Assembly: GCA_014871385.1 (NCBI GenBank)
Contig: CM026431.1
Span: 62,001-126,000 of the forward strand
Direction of reading: 5' to 3'
DNA from: Ceratodon purpureus
Taxonomy: Eukaryota > Streptophyta > Bryopsida > Pseudoditrichales > Ditrichaceae
Length of the DNA: 64,000 nucleotides
Part shown: positions 41,224 to 53,200 of the stretch, in pieces
How positions within the stretch are numbered: position 1 is the stretch's first letter
Layout: each line of letters starts with the position of its first letter
Notes under the pieces: generated by a model
Databases searched by the model: none
The model's input: only the letters and a program-made list of their open reading frames with translations
What the model was told of the DNA's origin: nothing
Position numbers and translations under genes: made by a program

Positions 41224-41803
41224 TACTACCATAGTCCACCCAATTATGGTGAGGGGTTTAGGGTTTATGGTGTATGGGCACCCAAAAAAGAACTTGATTC
41301 ATTATTCTTTATTCAATGGCCATCGGATTAGTGAATAGAATGAAGAAACACTATATTCACGTTGGCCCCTTCAGCGCCACAGTTTTTCTTCTTCTTCTGT
41401 GAAATTATTTACACAAGCTTTAAGTAGCTTTTTAATCCATCTTTATAGTAGCTTTTTAATCCATCTTTATACTATTACAATGAGAATAATTACAGTAGAA
41501 GTTTGTTAGAGTTTCCTTTGGAAGCATTAATGGTAGCACATATTATTAAGTGTCAATGGCTTATTAAATGGTATTACCTTCAACAAATTTCTTGTTCTTA
41601 TTGGAGTATCTAAAACCAACAACTTAAGTTATTGGTAAATTATAAACTAGCCTATTACTGGTAGATATCTTTCCTTTACAATGTTTTTTGGCAAGGAATG
41701 TTCTTTTGTAAATTTAATGCAAATATTAAAATGAATAGTATTTTGAAATTGAATGAATTTCAATGATCTACTTTGCTCCTAAACCAGAGAGAGAGAGAAA
41801 CTT

Positions 41804-41822
41804 CGGTCTCCGAAGGAGACCG
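41804..41822. other. Perfect 8-bp hairpin with GAA loop
   Basis: CGGTCTCC GAA GGAGACCG forms an uninterrupted 8-bp stem with a 3-nt loop, just after a GA repeat. Its function is unknown. It lies about 200 bp upstream of the second tRNA-derived sequence. Confidence 0.6.
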
Positions 41823-42000
41823 ACGTGAATTAAGTGTCTGTTCGACCTACCCCCAATCCAAAGCCCACAGGACAAAGGTATGGAAGTAAAGATCTACTCC
41901 CCCCTTTCGAGAGTAGACACTTTAGTCACAAGTAACCAGTAACAAGAAACTAGTGAAAATAGGTGTATAGAGTAGTTTGTGGTGATGTTATGGACATCAA

Positions 42001-42085
42001 GCCACGAGCTCATTGTTGGTTGGATGTGAGCGTTTATCTCATTAATCCGGTCCGGGTTCGAACCCTGATGGACTCGTTTGAGTGG
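42001..42085 (+). repeat. tRNA-derived sequence (SINE head or tRNA pseudogene)
   Basis: A perfect pol III B box, GGTTCGAACC, is at 42055-42064. An A-box-like GAGCTCATTGTTGG is at 42006-42019, the usual spacing for a tRNA. An anticodon-like arm, GTGAG-CGTTTAT-CTCAT, lies between them with a 7-nt loop but G instead of T at position 33. No acceptor stem pairs. Best read as a tRNA-derived SINE or pseudogene next to the LINE 3' end. Confidence 0.5.
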
Positions 42086-42240
42086 ATGTGGGGGATGGAG
42101 TGGCTTGATACTGCTGGGTGAGCGATCACGAGCAGGGAATAAGTTGTGCCAACCAACAGCCCCCTTTGCAAGAAGTGACAAAAAGAGACTTGACACGTGT
42201 ATGCTAACAATTAAATAGAGTAGCTCTAGCTACTACCAAA

Positions 42241-42268
42241 ATTTTATTTTTTATTTTTATTTTATTTT
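42241..42268 (-). other. A-rich 3' tail of the LINE
   Basis: On the minus strand, AAAATAAAATAAAAATAAAA and further A-rich sequence follow the RNase H stop codon after only about 6 nt. The 3' untranslated region is therefore almost absent. This defines the 3' end of the LINE insertion. Confidence 0.75.
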
Positions 42269-42273
42269 GAATT

Positions 42274-45222
42274 TTAAGGAGGATCTAATGTTTGAGGGAT
42301 CGGTTGATGGTTTTCTATTCTTCTTTTGTGGAGTAGAATGGACATGGCGTATTGTATGGCGATAGTATTTATGTTTTTGAAGGTGTTTTTGATGGTGGGC
42401 ATCGGTATTTGGAATTTTTCTTCAAGTGATTTCATTGATGGAATGTGTGTAGTTGCTCTAGCGCCGGCTGTAATGACGATAAGAGGGTCAACTTTCCATC
42501 CTAGAGCAGTGATATTAGGGATTAGTGGATTGTATTTGTTGGTTTTGGCTTGAAGTGTTTCTGGGGAGAATCTGTCATTGCAATATGTAAATTCAATAAA
42601 TTGTATTGTAAGGTTGGGGTTAGTTTCGGAAGGGGGTTCACTTTGGTAAGGTAGGCCTTTCACACATAAGATGTCTGGTCTAAATCTCGAGTTACAGTGG
42701 CATCTTTGTGTGCCACATGTGCAAGGCAGTAACCAATTTGGTACGGTGTTTTCTGGAGGCTTATCATTGAAGGTTCCAGCATTCATGAGAATGAAGCATC
42801 GGGATTTTTCTGATGAGATTAGTAGTTTACGGATTTCCCAAACTGCTTTGTTGTGTCTTTTGACGCGGAGTGAATGTATGTGTTGTTGTTGGCATGTGAG
42901 TAGCACATGTAACCATGTGTCCGGTTCATGTGATCTACAAATGGGACATGTGATGGATGGAAATCTTTCTCTTCCAAAGAACATTTGTTTTCTAGCATGG
43001 CCCATGTATGTTCCAGTACGGAATTTAATAAGGCATGTTTTTTGTTTGTCTGTAATGATTGGATTTTTCCAGAATTCATTAGAGAGTTCATTGTCTATAT
43101 CTTCATTTGCTGTCCATTTGTAAATATTGGGAGTTTGTACGGCCATAATTTCTAAGTTTTTCTCTCTGTCGTATTTCTTGATTTGTTTTTCTAGGTTTCT
43201 AACTGGTCCTTTGTCTGGCATATCTATCATAGATGGCCATACATCTTTCTGGTAGTAGTATGGGGTAGCATGTGCGTGTTCGTATGGGTATTCGGCAGTT
43301 GTATATTCTAGATCGACTCCGATTTTTGCAAGTTTGTCTGCTTTTTCGTTACCATCAATGTTGATGTGTGCTTTGACTTTGTGTAAAGAAATGGGTTGTA
43401 TTCTTTGTTGGAGTAGTTTTACCATGGAGGCAAGTGTGATTTGGTCAGGGTGACTGTTGTGTAGTGTCGGGTGTTTAATTTGTGTGTTCAGTAAATATAG
43501 TACGTTTAGGCAGTCAGTAAATATATATGCGGGTTCGTTAGGAAATTGTGTGTTGATGATTTTTAGTGTTTCGTGTATAGCCATCATTTCAGCTCGTAGA
43601 ATGTTTTGGTGTCCATGGAGTCTTTTGGGGATGTTAATACCTTTAGGGCTGTAGATGCCATATCCAGCTTTTTCCCTCATCCATTCATTATTGGGGCCAA
43701 TTTCTTTTGGAGGTATGAAGGAGCCATCGGTGTAATAACTGAGTTGGGCTTCGAATTTTTGTGGCAGGTTTGTGTGGTAGTTTGGGATTGGGGGGATATG
43801 TGTGGGGCTATTGCTTAGTGTAGTAGGATAGTTTAATTTGGACCATTTCTTACTGGGTTTAACCGGGGTATTTAAAGGGGTAGGGGGAGTAATTTGTGTG
43901 TAGATCTGAGGTATTTTTAGATTATTTATGATGTGATTGAGTTGATTTAGTTGTTCTTGGTTTCCTATATTGTTGTTTTGGTGGTGAATGGAAAGTATTT
44001 GTAGGGTGGACACTTCTTTTCTTTCAGTGTTGACGTCGGGAGGTATTGTGGGTTCTATATATGTGATGGTATCTGCAGCGAAGAGGACAATGATGTGTGT
44101 ATCTGGAAAGGGACCAATGTATGGATTGAAATTTTGGTACCAGTTAGTGTCTGGGGATATGATTATAGTCATTGTGTTTGGATCGTTCTTTGCTGCAAGG
44201 CGGGCCCAATGGATGGCTTGTTGTAAGTCTGTTTCATTATGGGGGTGGGCGTAACCAATGCCTTTCCATTTGTGATCAAATGCGTTCCCTAGGGAACCAA
44301 AAATAATATCTCTGGAAAATGGTGAGTGGAATTGGCTAAGTTGTGTGGGACATGTAACTGGGGATGAGAAGTATGATGTTTGAATATTGAATGTTTCAAT
44401 GAGAAAGTCTAGTATTTGAGTTGGTATAGTGTATTGGGCACTTTTAAGTGGGTCATTTTTTGGGATGCGGTATTTATATCTTTGGTATAGCCATGCAATT
44501 TCAGTTTCAAAAGATTGGGTTGGGGGCTCAAGGCCGTGTGGGGTATTTTTCGCATTTTGATATTGTTTCCATAGCCATATTAATCATGTTTTTGGAATGG
44601 TGATGAGGTGTCGGCCATTTTCTTCGTATATATGTGCTACGTTTAGGTTTGTTTGTATTGTGTTTGTATTTGTTTGAATGTCGCTTTCTGGGTTACATTC
44701 ATTAATAGAGATGTGAGCTAGTGGGATGGTTGTGGCTGGAATAACATACCTTGTATCTTTTGCTTGTGTGATAGAGAAGTATTTTTTGATGGTGTCTGAA
44801 CAATGTTTATGTTGTTGTTTTGTATAGTATTGGGAGAGTATTTCAGTGTTGTGCTGACATGTGAGGGGGTCGTTCCAGGGGAATAATTCTCTTTCAGTTC
44901 GCCATTTGTGGTATGAGTTGTTGTTTGACGTGTTCCATTGGCATAAGTATATGGTGTCTTTTTTGATAATCTGGTATTTATCCTTGATTTTACGATGTTC
45001 GTGGTTTAGTATTCTGTGAATGGGGAATTGTCGGGGATTTTTAAGTATGTTTTTGGGAGGAAGAGGGTGTTCGGGGATGGGAGGGTTAGGTGTATTTATA
45101 GAGGGGGTGGGTTGTAGGGGGAGGATATTGTGGTTTAATATAATGTAGTCATTTTTTAGAGTTCTTGGAGGGTGATGAAACCGGCATGGGGGTGGCATCC
45201 TTGGTGGCAAGAGGGGTAGCAA
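42274..45222 (-). CDS. LINE ORF2 C-terminal part: linker, RNase H and zinc motif (one TGA)
   Basis: One continuous minus frame runs from about 45222 to the stop at 42274-42276, broken only by TGA at 44584-44586, where the preceding residues are ITIPKT. RNase H is clear around 43735-43330: YYTDGSF (first Asp), RAEMMAIHE (Glu), FTDCLNVL (Asp) and IDGNEKADKLA (last Asp), so all four catalytic acids are present. A CPIC...H...C zinc motif followed by RHNKAV lies near 42955-42840, as in many RNase H-bearing LINEs. RNase H removes the RNA strand after cDNA synthesis. The link to the RT part needs a one-base frame change near 45160-45220. Confidence 0.8.
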
Positions 45223-45637
45223 AATAGTTGGTTTGCAAGGTTTAAAGCACTTTTGATGAGTTTTGTGGGGTTGCAGTGGTACATTTTAAAGTTGTCTGGG
45301 TTCATTAAGGTGGTGCCATTAGGCATGGTTATTTGTTCTAGTTTTATTATATTATGTGATAGTAGTTTTTGTAGTAATTTGAAAGATGTGTTGGGATTAA
45401 GGCCATGTAGGTTTTGTGCTTCTCTTATCCATGTTGTTTCTAGTTGGGATGGTTTTAATAGAAAGCAATCTATTGTACTTTTAAGGTGGACACCGGCTTC
45501 ATGTTTGAGTAGAAATAATGTCCTAGTGATGGGTGATCTTACACAGTGTTGGTATTTAATGCGGTCTATTTCTTCGGAGCCTCCAAATCTTACAAGTATA
45601 AATTGTATCAATCCATAATAAATTTTTCCAAGTCTAC
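45156..45637 (-). CDS. LINE ORF2 RT thumb/connection segment left of the LTR insertion
   Basis: This frame is the direct continuation of the RT frame at 58412. Removing the LTR element and one CTTTA copy joins the two reading frames exactly, with Lys before and Gly-Arg-Leu-Gly-Lys after the junction. It carries IREAQNLHGLNPNTSF and similar basic and aromatic sequence, typical of the region after the RT palm. It ends at 45156 by a frame change; the coding sense resumes in the adjacent frame at about 45222. Confidence 0.7.
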
Positions 45638-45642
45638 CTTTA

Positions 45643-46079
45643 TGTTAACCGGAGATTCCTTATCTCCCCCTTCTTTTTACCTACCAGTTATTTTCCCTTT
45701 GTTAACTCTCGCAGTTTTACCCCTGTAACTTCAGAACAGTCATCCAGTAACTTGGATGAACTCTGTCCAGCCGACTGGATGAACTCTATCCAGCCGACTG
45801 GATGAATACTGCTTGGTTTAAGAGGCAGGATTAGGGTTTTGAGTAATCATTCCAGACTAGAGCAGTTAGAGTTAGAGGAGTCTGAGAGCCCTTAGAGGCT
45901 GCTGTACCATGATTATGGGCTGTTTTGACTCATTAATTGCAGTTTTGACTGTTTTCTTCACTTGTATTGTATGTTTCTAGCTTGTTATGAGTGTTTGGAG
46001 TACTTGGATGTGTTGGGTTTTCTAGGGTTTTGATGGGTTTATAGAGTTAGGGTTTGGTTGATAAATCCTCCCTCTATCA
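45643..46079 (+). repeat. 5' LTR
   Basis: 437 bp, TG...CA termini. The likely U3 portion carries three short inverted repeats: CATCCAGTAACTTGGATG (45741-45758), TCCAGCCGACTGGA (45766-45779) and ATCCAGCCGACTGGAT (45788-45803). The last two contain AGCCGAC, the core of the plant dehydration/cold element (RCCGAC). This LTR would drive transcription of the element. Confidence 0.95.
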
Positions 46080-47243
46080 TTGGCGACCATGCTTTAGTTC
46101 GGATCATGTGATCTCCTGCTTGCTGAAGGCTGTCCACACACTAGAGCGGTCTGAGAGTCAGTCATTTAATCTGCAGAGAGGCAGTACTGACTGTTAGAGG
46201 TTTCGTAGGAGTGCTGAATCCACTGCCCTGGGAGTCCGAGGTGCTAAGCAGTCCCTGACAGATGTTGAGAGCCATTGCAGTATTGCAAAGGGCAGGCAGT
46301 CGTGCTAGCGAGCACACAGCCCAACTCTAGATATCTGAATTCTACACACTGCTGTAGTAGAGAGGGACAGGGACAGTTTTGGGTTCAGGTGTTTTCTGGG
46401 CAGAAAACAGTGGTACAGACACAGTGACAGTTCCAGTAGGTGCTCAGAAGGACAGTAACAGCATATTAACCTTGCTTCAGGCTGTTTGGGCGCAGGTACT
46501 GTGAGTAATTGAAGGAGAAGCGAATTGGCTGACACCCACCTTGGGAACTGAGGGCAGTTCCACAGCGAAAAAGGGGATAGAGGGTGATTCAAGTCACATT
46601 CGAACATCCACTGAAACAAAAGGGGGTGAAAGGTAAGTAACCCACAAAAAATTGTGTATTCAAAATTCAAAGAACACCAGATTCGAAGATTCAAAGATGC
46701 TTAAAAAACTGTTAAGATTTTGAAATTTGAATTTGGGTACCTGAAATTGAGACCTGGGTCGGCTGCGGACCTCGGGTTGAGGACGTGGGTCGGTTTAGGC
46801 ACTTTGTGTGAGGTGGGGTTTAAAGTAATTTGGAAAACTGATGGATGTGAAAACCTGGGCAGAAGGTTAATTTTTGACCCAGGACAATCACAGTGGTAAA
46901 TAAACACTATCACCCATAGACTGTAAATTCTAAGAGATTAATTCAGTGCGAAAAAGGGGATAGGAATAGGGGACAGAATAGTTCTGAAATTTCTTTTGTC
47001 TTGTTCGGAACCCTCTCCAACTGCTTGTTAGTATTGACCAGACCACACACCAAGTGTTGGGTCAGGGAGTGCTGAGTGGCAGAGATACAGACTGCTGAAG
47101 AAACAGACCAAAGTCATTGGAAATCGATTGAGAACAGCGGACCAGGAGCATTCACTCTGACAGGCAGTAACGGCCAGACAGGACTGGAAGCAAGAGAGAC
47201 CAGCACATAGACAGTCGCCTGCTCACTACGGCCAGTGAAAGCC
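46080..47243 (+). other. Retrotransposon leader with primer-binding site
   Basis: Immediately after the LTR, TTGGCGACCATGC supplies a TGG-starting primer-binding site. It does not match the usual initiator-methionine site TGGTATCAGAGC, so another tRNA primes minus-strand synthesis. The roughly 1.16-kb leader has no long frame and contains GAAAAAGGGGATA at 46567-46579 and 46950-46962, identical to the polypurine tract before the 3' LTR. RNA packaging signals would be expected here. Confidence 0.7.
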
Positions 47244-50200
47244 ATGGAGGAGGGGGATATGAACGACTTCAAAGCTGAGAGACAGGCAATGGAGCGATAT
47301 CGAAGATATATGCAACGTGAGGAACGGACTACTGAGCAGAAGCAAGCGGAAGGACAGAGCCGACTTAGCTCGCAGGGCAGTGCAGCCAAGCAAGTCGGCG
47401 AGCTGATTGACATGGAGGTGGAGAATGACCTGTCATCATCAGATGGGAGGACAAGAGAGAGCAGATTTGGAGAGGAAAGGCAGTCTGAAAAAGGGGATAG
47501 GCTGAGTCGCAAACCTGATCCAACCAACACTCCTTGGAAGTACCAAGACATGAAGAGAACAGCGTCCTTCAGAAGAGATTTTTCTGCTGCAGTGGACGAC
47601 TACAACACTTTCCGGGAAGAAAGGCGTCAAACGCAGGAGGTCTTTGCGGAGCCAACACAGTGGCCGAGTACAGTTACCGGCAGAGCCGACCTGGAGACGG
47701 AGCCGACTTGGCTACGCAGCCGACCTGTATCACCAGGGCACTTGCCAAAAACCCCTGAGACACTACCCGCTGCATTCCAGAATCTGCGGCAGAAGATGGA
47801 TGAAACTAGGAGTCGCTCAGTACATGACCAAGGACCCTTTCACCCCTCAGACAATCTTCATAACAGAAACGTTCAGTTTCTGGATGAATTTCGACTACGG
47901 TCAGGGTGGGAGCCAGAAGAGGAAGATCAGAGGGCACTAGAGGCCTTTGCAGCGGAGCTAATGGCAAGACGGGAGAGAGTCAGGCAACACCAGGCCAGCC
48001 AGACTCAGAGCAAACAGGATCCAGGGAAATATCTAATGCAGTTAGAGGCTCTACAACAAGGTGTACCCTCAGGAGTGGCTTCCCTGCAACAGTGGCACAC
48101 TGAACCACAGTGGACAGAGAAGAACCCAACACCGCAAGGGGAAGATTTACACCGTCGTGTGGAAGAGGCTGTGCAAAGACTGGCGGCACAACAGTTGGCG
48201 GCCCAACAGCTAGCAGCACAGCAACTGATTGCCCAACAGAAGGAGCAGGAACGTCTAGAGCGTGAGAAACAAGAGTTGGCCCAACTGCAGGACCTGTGGG
48301 AGGACCAACGGAGGAAAACAGAGCAGGGGCGCACTGAGGGGACTATTCCAAAAACCCCCTACAGGTATATAGTGGAACCCGAAGCAACCGTAGGGAGGGT
48401 GATACCTAACCCTTTGCCTACAGCGAATTCTTCGACTGCCCATAAGCTGCCAGGATACGTAGATCATCTCACCGGGGATGTGTATCATTCCACACAGCCG
48501 ACCCAACCAGCTGTGTACTCTGGGAAGACTGTAGAGCCAACTTTCGTGGGGACCATCCCTGGAGCTGTATCCGAAGGGGTCCCTCCAGTCATACCATTGG
48601 CTCCCGCACCAGTCGGCTACAGTTCCACCGCCTTTCCAGGAGGTCAGTCCACTGTACCAACTGCCCCCCAGGTCCCAGCATCTTATCCAGTGACGGCCAT
48701 GCTTCCTCCAGTGGCACCAGTAGTACGGACAACGGACCTCAACTCAGCTCCGCCAAGGCCGCCTGTTAGTACCCAGAGGAAGCAGTTACCTTATAGGGCC
48801 TACAAGGAGGGTAGTGACCCTGATGCCCACCTCAGATACTTTGACAAGTGTGTCTGGTTTAATGGCGAAACAGATGAGAAGGTCATCATTACTCTGTTTG
48901 GTACAACACTGGTAGATAAGGCCCAGCGCTGGTTTGATGACTGGTTAGACCATCACATCTACTGTACCTGGGAGGAGGCTAAGGAGGCATTCAAACTGCG
49001 ATATAGGGAGCAGGATTCAGACGAGCAGGTCTATATGACATTGCGGACATTCAAACAGGGAGAAGGAGAAAAGGTTCAGGATTATTATGAACGCTTTATG
49101 AAGCTGGTAAATTGCCTGCAAACTGATGTGGGAGAGGGATTTAAATTGACATACTTCCGAGCTGGGTTACTGGACTACCTTAAGGTAACTACCAGCGGCT
49201 CTACAGCTACTACCCTGACCGAGCTTAAGGAGTTAGCAAGACGCTGTGAGACCAACTGCACTGATGCATCCGGTAAGAAGTTGTACTTCCAGACTAAGAA
49301 GCCGGAGCCGACCAGTAGTCGTGCTAACACTGTCACTGCTCAGGCAGAGGGGGTTGATACTATCCCTAGAAGGTATTGTACTGTGTGCAAAAAATTCGGG
49401 CATGATGATGCATACTGCTTTGTGAACCCAGCCAACCCGAACAATAGACTCTCGAAATCGGAAGGCCGGCCGACTGTGGGGGTTCATGAGGTGTCGGCTA
49501 CGCAGCCGACTACTAATACAGGGAGGCCAGTTTACAACAGACAAGGAGGTTATCAAGCAGGCGGGTCAGGGCGAAGTGATGCCTGTTTCCTCTGTTTAGG
49601 CACTGATCACCAGATGCGCAACTGCCCACATAAATTGGATTTTCAGCAATTCATGGCTGCCAAGAAACAGGGAACGAATACTGTGGGGGTCAACAGTGTA
49701 GAGTTACAGGAATTAGATGACCCAGAGGTGGCAACAATTTTGACTAGGGCTGCCAGGGAGAGGGCTGGGCTCCCTCTAGAGGATAAGGAGCTTAAGGAAC
49801 CTGAACCGAGGCAACCCAAAACTCAAGCAGACTGGGATAAGGAGGAGCGCCTTCGAAAGGAGTTTATAGCCTTCACAGAGGAAATCAACAAGGAAAATGA
49901 GGAGGCTAGGCGTGCTGAGGAAGAGGACCAGAGGGTTAAAACAGCCGACCTTGAAGCCACGACTCAAGAGGGGCCAGTTTTGGGAGGAGATTGGGCAGGG
50001 TTCCCTGACTCGGATTGCTTGCAGACACCACACAAGAAAGCTGTAGAAGAAGAGGTAAAGAGCCCAGATGCTCTACAGCCAGAGGCCCTGGCAAAAACAG
50101 TCAGCAGGCAGATATTACAGACACCTATCACGGTATCATTGGGAGAGCTGCTGGAAGTTGCTCCTAACTTGACAGAGTATGTGAGGGCTAAGGTGTTTCC

Positions 50201-53200
50201 TGACATCCGAACGCCTTCAAAGCCTATGACTGGCTCTGCCTCATCCACTGAGGACTGTCAAGACTCACTGTCGGCTACCTTGCCCACTCAGAAACGGAGC
50301 CTGGGAGGTACACAGGTAAATCCTAGCCTCGTTGTTGGGGCAGTGGATATTGACAGGGGTCTACCGGTGATCTCTGTGCAGGTGGGCAAGTTAACATTGG
50401 AGAATGTCCTGCTGGATGGAGGCTCAGGAGTAAATCTCATCACGGAGGAAGAACGAATCAGATTGGGACTCAAGGAGCCATCACCTGCCCCCTATAGATT
50501 ACGCATGGCAGACCAGGCAGTGGTGGAGCCAGTGGGCCTGATTAGGAATGTCCGGATCCACATCCATGGCATTCCGTATAACATTAGTCTCACAGTCATC
50601 CGCAATAAGGAGGTTAACGAAGCCTACAGCATGCTCCTGGGCCGACCTTGGCTTATAGATGCTAAAGCAACTCATGACTGGGGGAACAAAGTAGTGACGA
50701 TTCGAGGGAATGGGACCGTGAAAACCATATCCATCAACCAGAGACAAGGACCCTTGCCCAAGTTACCAGAGGTACTGGTATGTTACAATCTAGCTGAAGG
50801 TCTGACTGATGAGGAAGAAGATCGATTTTTACAGTCAGAAGAAGATATATTTGCAGTCGGCACCATCACACTACCAGAGTCCTTGCGCGTCCCACTACAT
50901 GACGAAGCCGACCTGTATCAACCGGACCTTCGCAAGGCCGACTTTGACGCAGCCGACTTACGAGCCGACTTGGATATCGCCGCCCCAACGAAGGCACCTT
51001 CTCCTACCCGGGATTCGGCCACGTATCCAGAGAATTTCTATACCTTTACAGAGGGAGAGGTGCTGGTTGATGAGACCCCAGTACGAGAGAAGTTAACGGA
51101 GATGAAGGTGGCAGCATGGAATTTAACTGAGGAGGAACAGCTGCGGAAGATAAATGTCGGCACTGAGGAAGATCCCAAGATTTTGAAGATTGGAAGCCAC
51201 CTGGAGCCAGCTTTAGCCAAAGCAGCGGAGGATCTCTTACGAGAGTATACAGATGTTTTTGCCTGGACTTACAAGGATTTGAAGGGCATCCCTCCCTCAG
51301 TAGCCCAGCATCGAATCGTACTGGAGAAGGATGTTCCTCCAAGCCATCAAGCTAGATACAGGATGAACCCCAACTATGCCAGCATTGTCAAACAGGACAT
51401 AGACAAGCTTCTGGCAGCAGGGTTCATTGTACCAGTCGAGGAGGCAACTTGGCTCTCACCTATTGTTGTTGTCCCTAAAAAAAATGGTCAATTACGCATT
51501 TGTATTGATTATCGAAAATTAAATGCTGCTACCAGGAAGGATCCTTATCCCCTGCCATTTACTGAAGAGGTCTTAGATGCTGTGGCAGGTTACGAAATGT
51601 ACACTTTCCTGGATGGTAGGTCGGGCTACTACCAGATTTCCATTGCTCCAGAGGACAGGCACAAGACAGCCTTCATCACGGAGTGGGGTGCTTTCGTATG
51701 GGTAGTCATGCCTTTTGGCTTGACTAATGCACCGCCGACCTACCAGAGGGCTGTGAACAAGGCGTTCAAGGAATACTTGGGGCTCTTCATGAAGCTGTTC
51801 TTAGATGATTTTACCGTTTACAGTGACATAGCCGACCATCTGCTCAAGCTGCGACTGTGTTTTGAAAAATGCCGGGAGTATGGTATCAGCTTGAATCCCG
51901 AAAAGTGTGCGTTTCTGGTAGCTTCTGGTATCATTTTGGGGCATGTTGTTTCTAAGGCCGGCAAGATGCCAGACCCTAAGAAGATCCAGGTCATCCAGGA
52001 TATGCCTCGACCTCAACATGCAACCGACGTCCAGATCTTCAACGGTTTTGCACAGTTCAATCGAATCTACATCAAATTCTATGCTCACATCATGGAACCT
52101 ATCACCAGGCTGATGAGGAAGACTGAAGAGTTCAAGTGGGTTGAAAAGTGCGAAGCTGCGTGGGCGGATATTAAGGACAGATATACCAATGCCCCGATTT
52201 TGGTTGCCCCCAGGTGGGATCTGGAGTTCCATGTTCACACCGATGCTTCAGACATCGCAGTGGGAGCCATGTTGGCTCAGAATCAGAATGGGAAGTGTGA
52301 TCAGCCCATCTCTTATGCATCTAGATTGTTGAATTCAGCTGAGAAGAATTATACCACAACAGAAAAAGAAGCTCTAGCTATGGTGTATGCTTTAAATAAG
52401 TATCGCCACTACCTTTTGGGAAACAAGCTGGTTTTTTATGTGGACCACATGGCCCTTGTATATCTGGTTAACAAGCCCCAAGTGTCGGGGCGGATTGCAC
52501 GTTGGCTACTGCTTTTCCAGGAATACGATTTCACGGTGGTGTATAAGCCCGGTAAGACGCATGGCGCTGCCGACTTGCTTAGCCGACTTCCAAATGGCGA
52601 GGCGCCAACAGGAGTTCCAGACCAGCTTCCAGACGCAGGACTGTTCTACGTCAAGCCAGAATGGCTCCAAGATGTCATGGACTACCTGCGCACGGGTGAA
52701 CCTACTGCCACGATGACCAAGGATGAGAAGCGGAGATTAACCCTCAAGGCATTACCATATACTCTGATTCAGGATGTGCTGTACAAGAAAGGGCAAGACC
52801 TGGTACTACGCAGGGTTCTCGATCCTATACAGGCTGAGACAGTGATGAGGGAAATGCATGACGGCTGCGCAGGGGGACACTTTTCACAAGACATCACATC
52901 CAGGAAGATCTTAGATGCGGGTTACTGGTGGCCGACAATGCACAAGGATGTGTATGAGTACTGCAGGGCATGTGATAAGTGCCAGCGGGTCGGCGGCTTA
53001 GCCAACACTGGTTTGGCTCAGTTGGTCACTAGCCTACCTGCGGAGCCTTTCATGAAGTGGGGTCTAGACTTTGTAGGCCCCATCAAGCCAGCAGCAGCTC
53101 GGACAGGCAATAGGTACATTTTGGTGGCAACCGACTATGCCACCAAATGGGTGGAAGCGAAGGCCCTGCGCACTAATACTGCAGCAGTGACTGCCAAGTT

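Noticed and set aside
42326-43123. Plus-strand open frames opposite the RNase H region
   Set aside because: They are antisense shadows of the AT-biased LINE coding strand and show no domain.
47235-47243. GTG at 47235 as start of the gag-pol frame
   Set aside because: Nuclear plant genes start at ATG, and the ATG at 47244 has a good GCCATGG context nine bases later.
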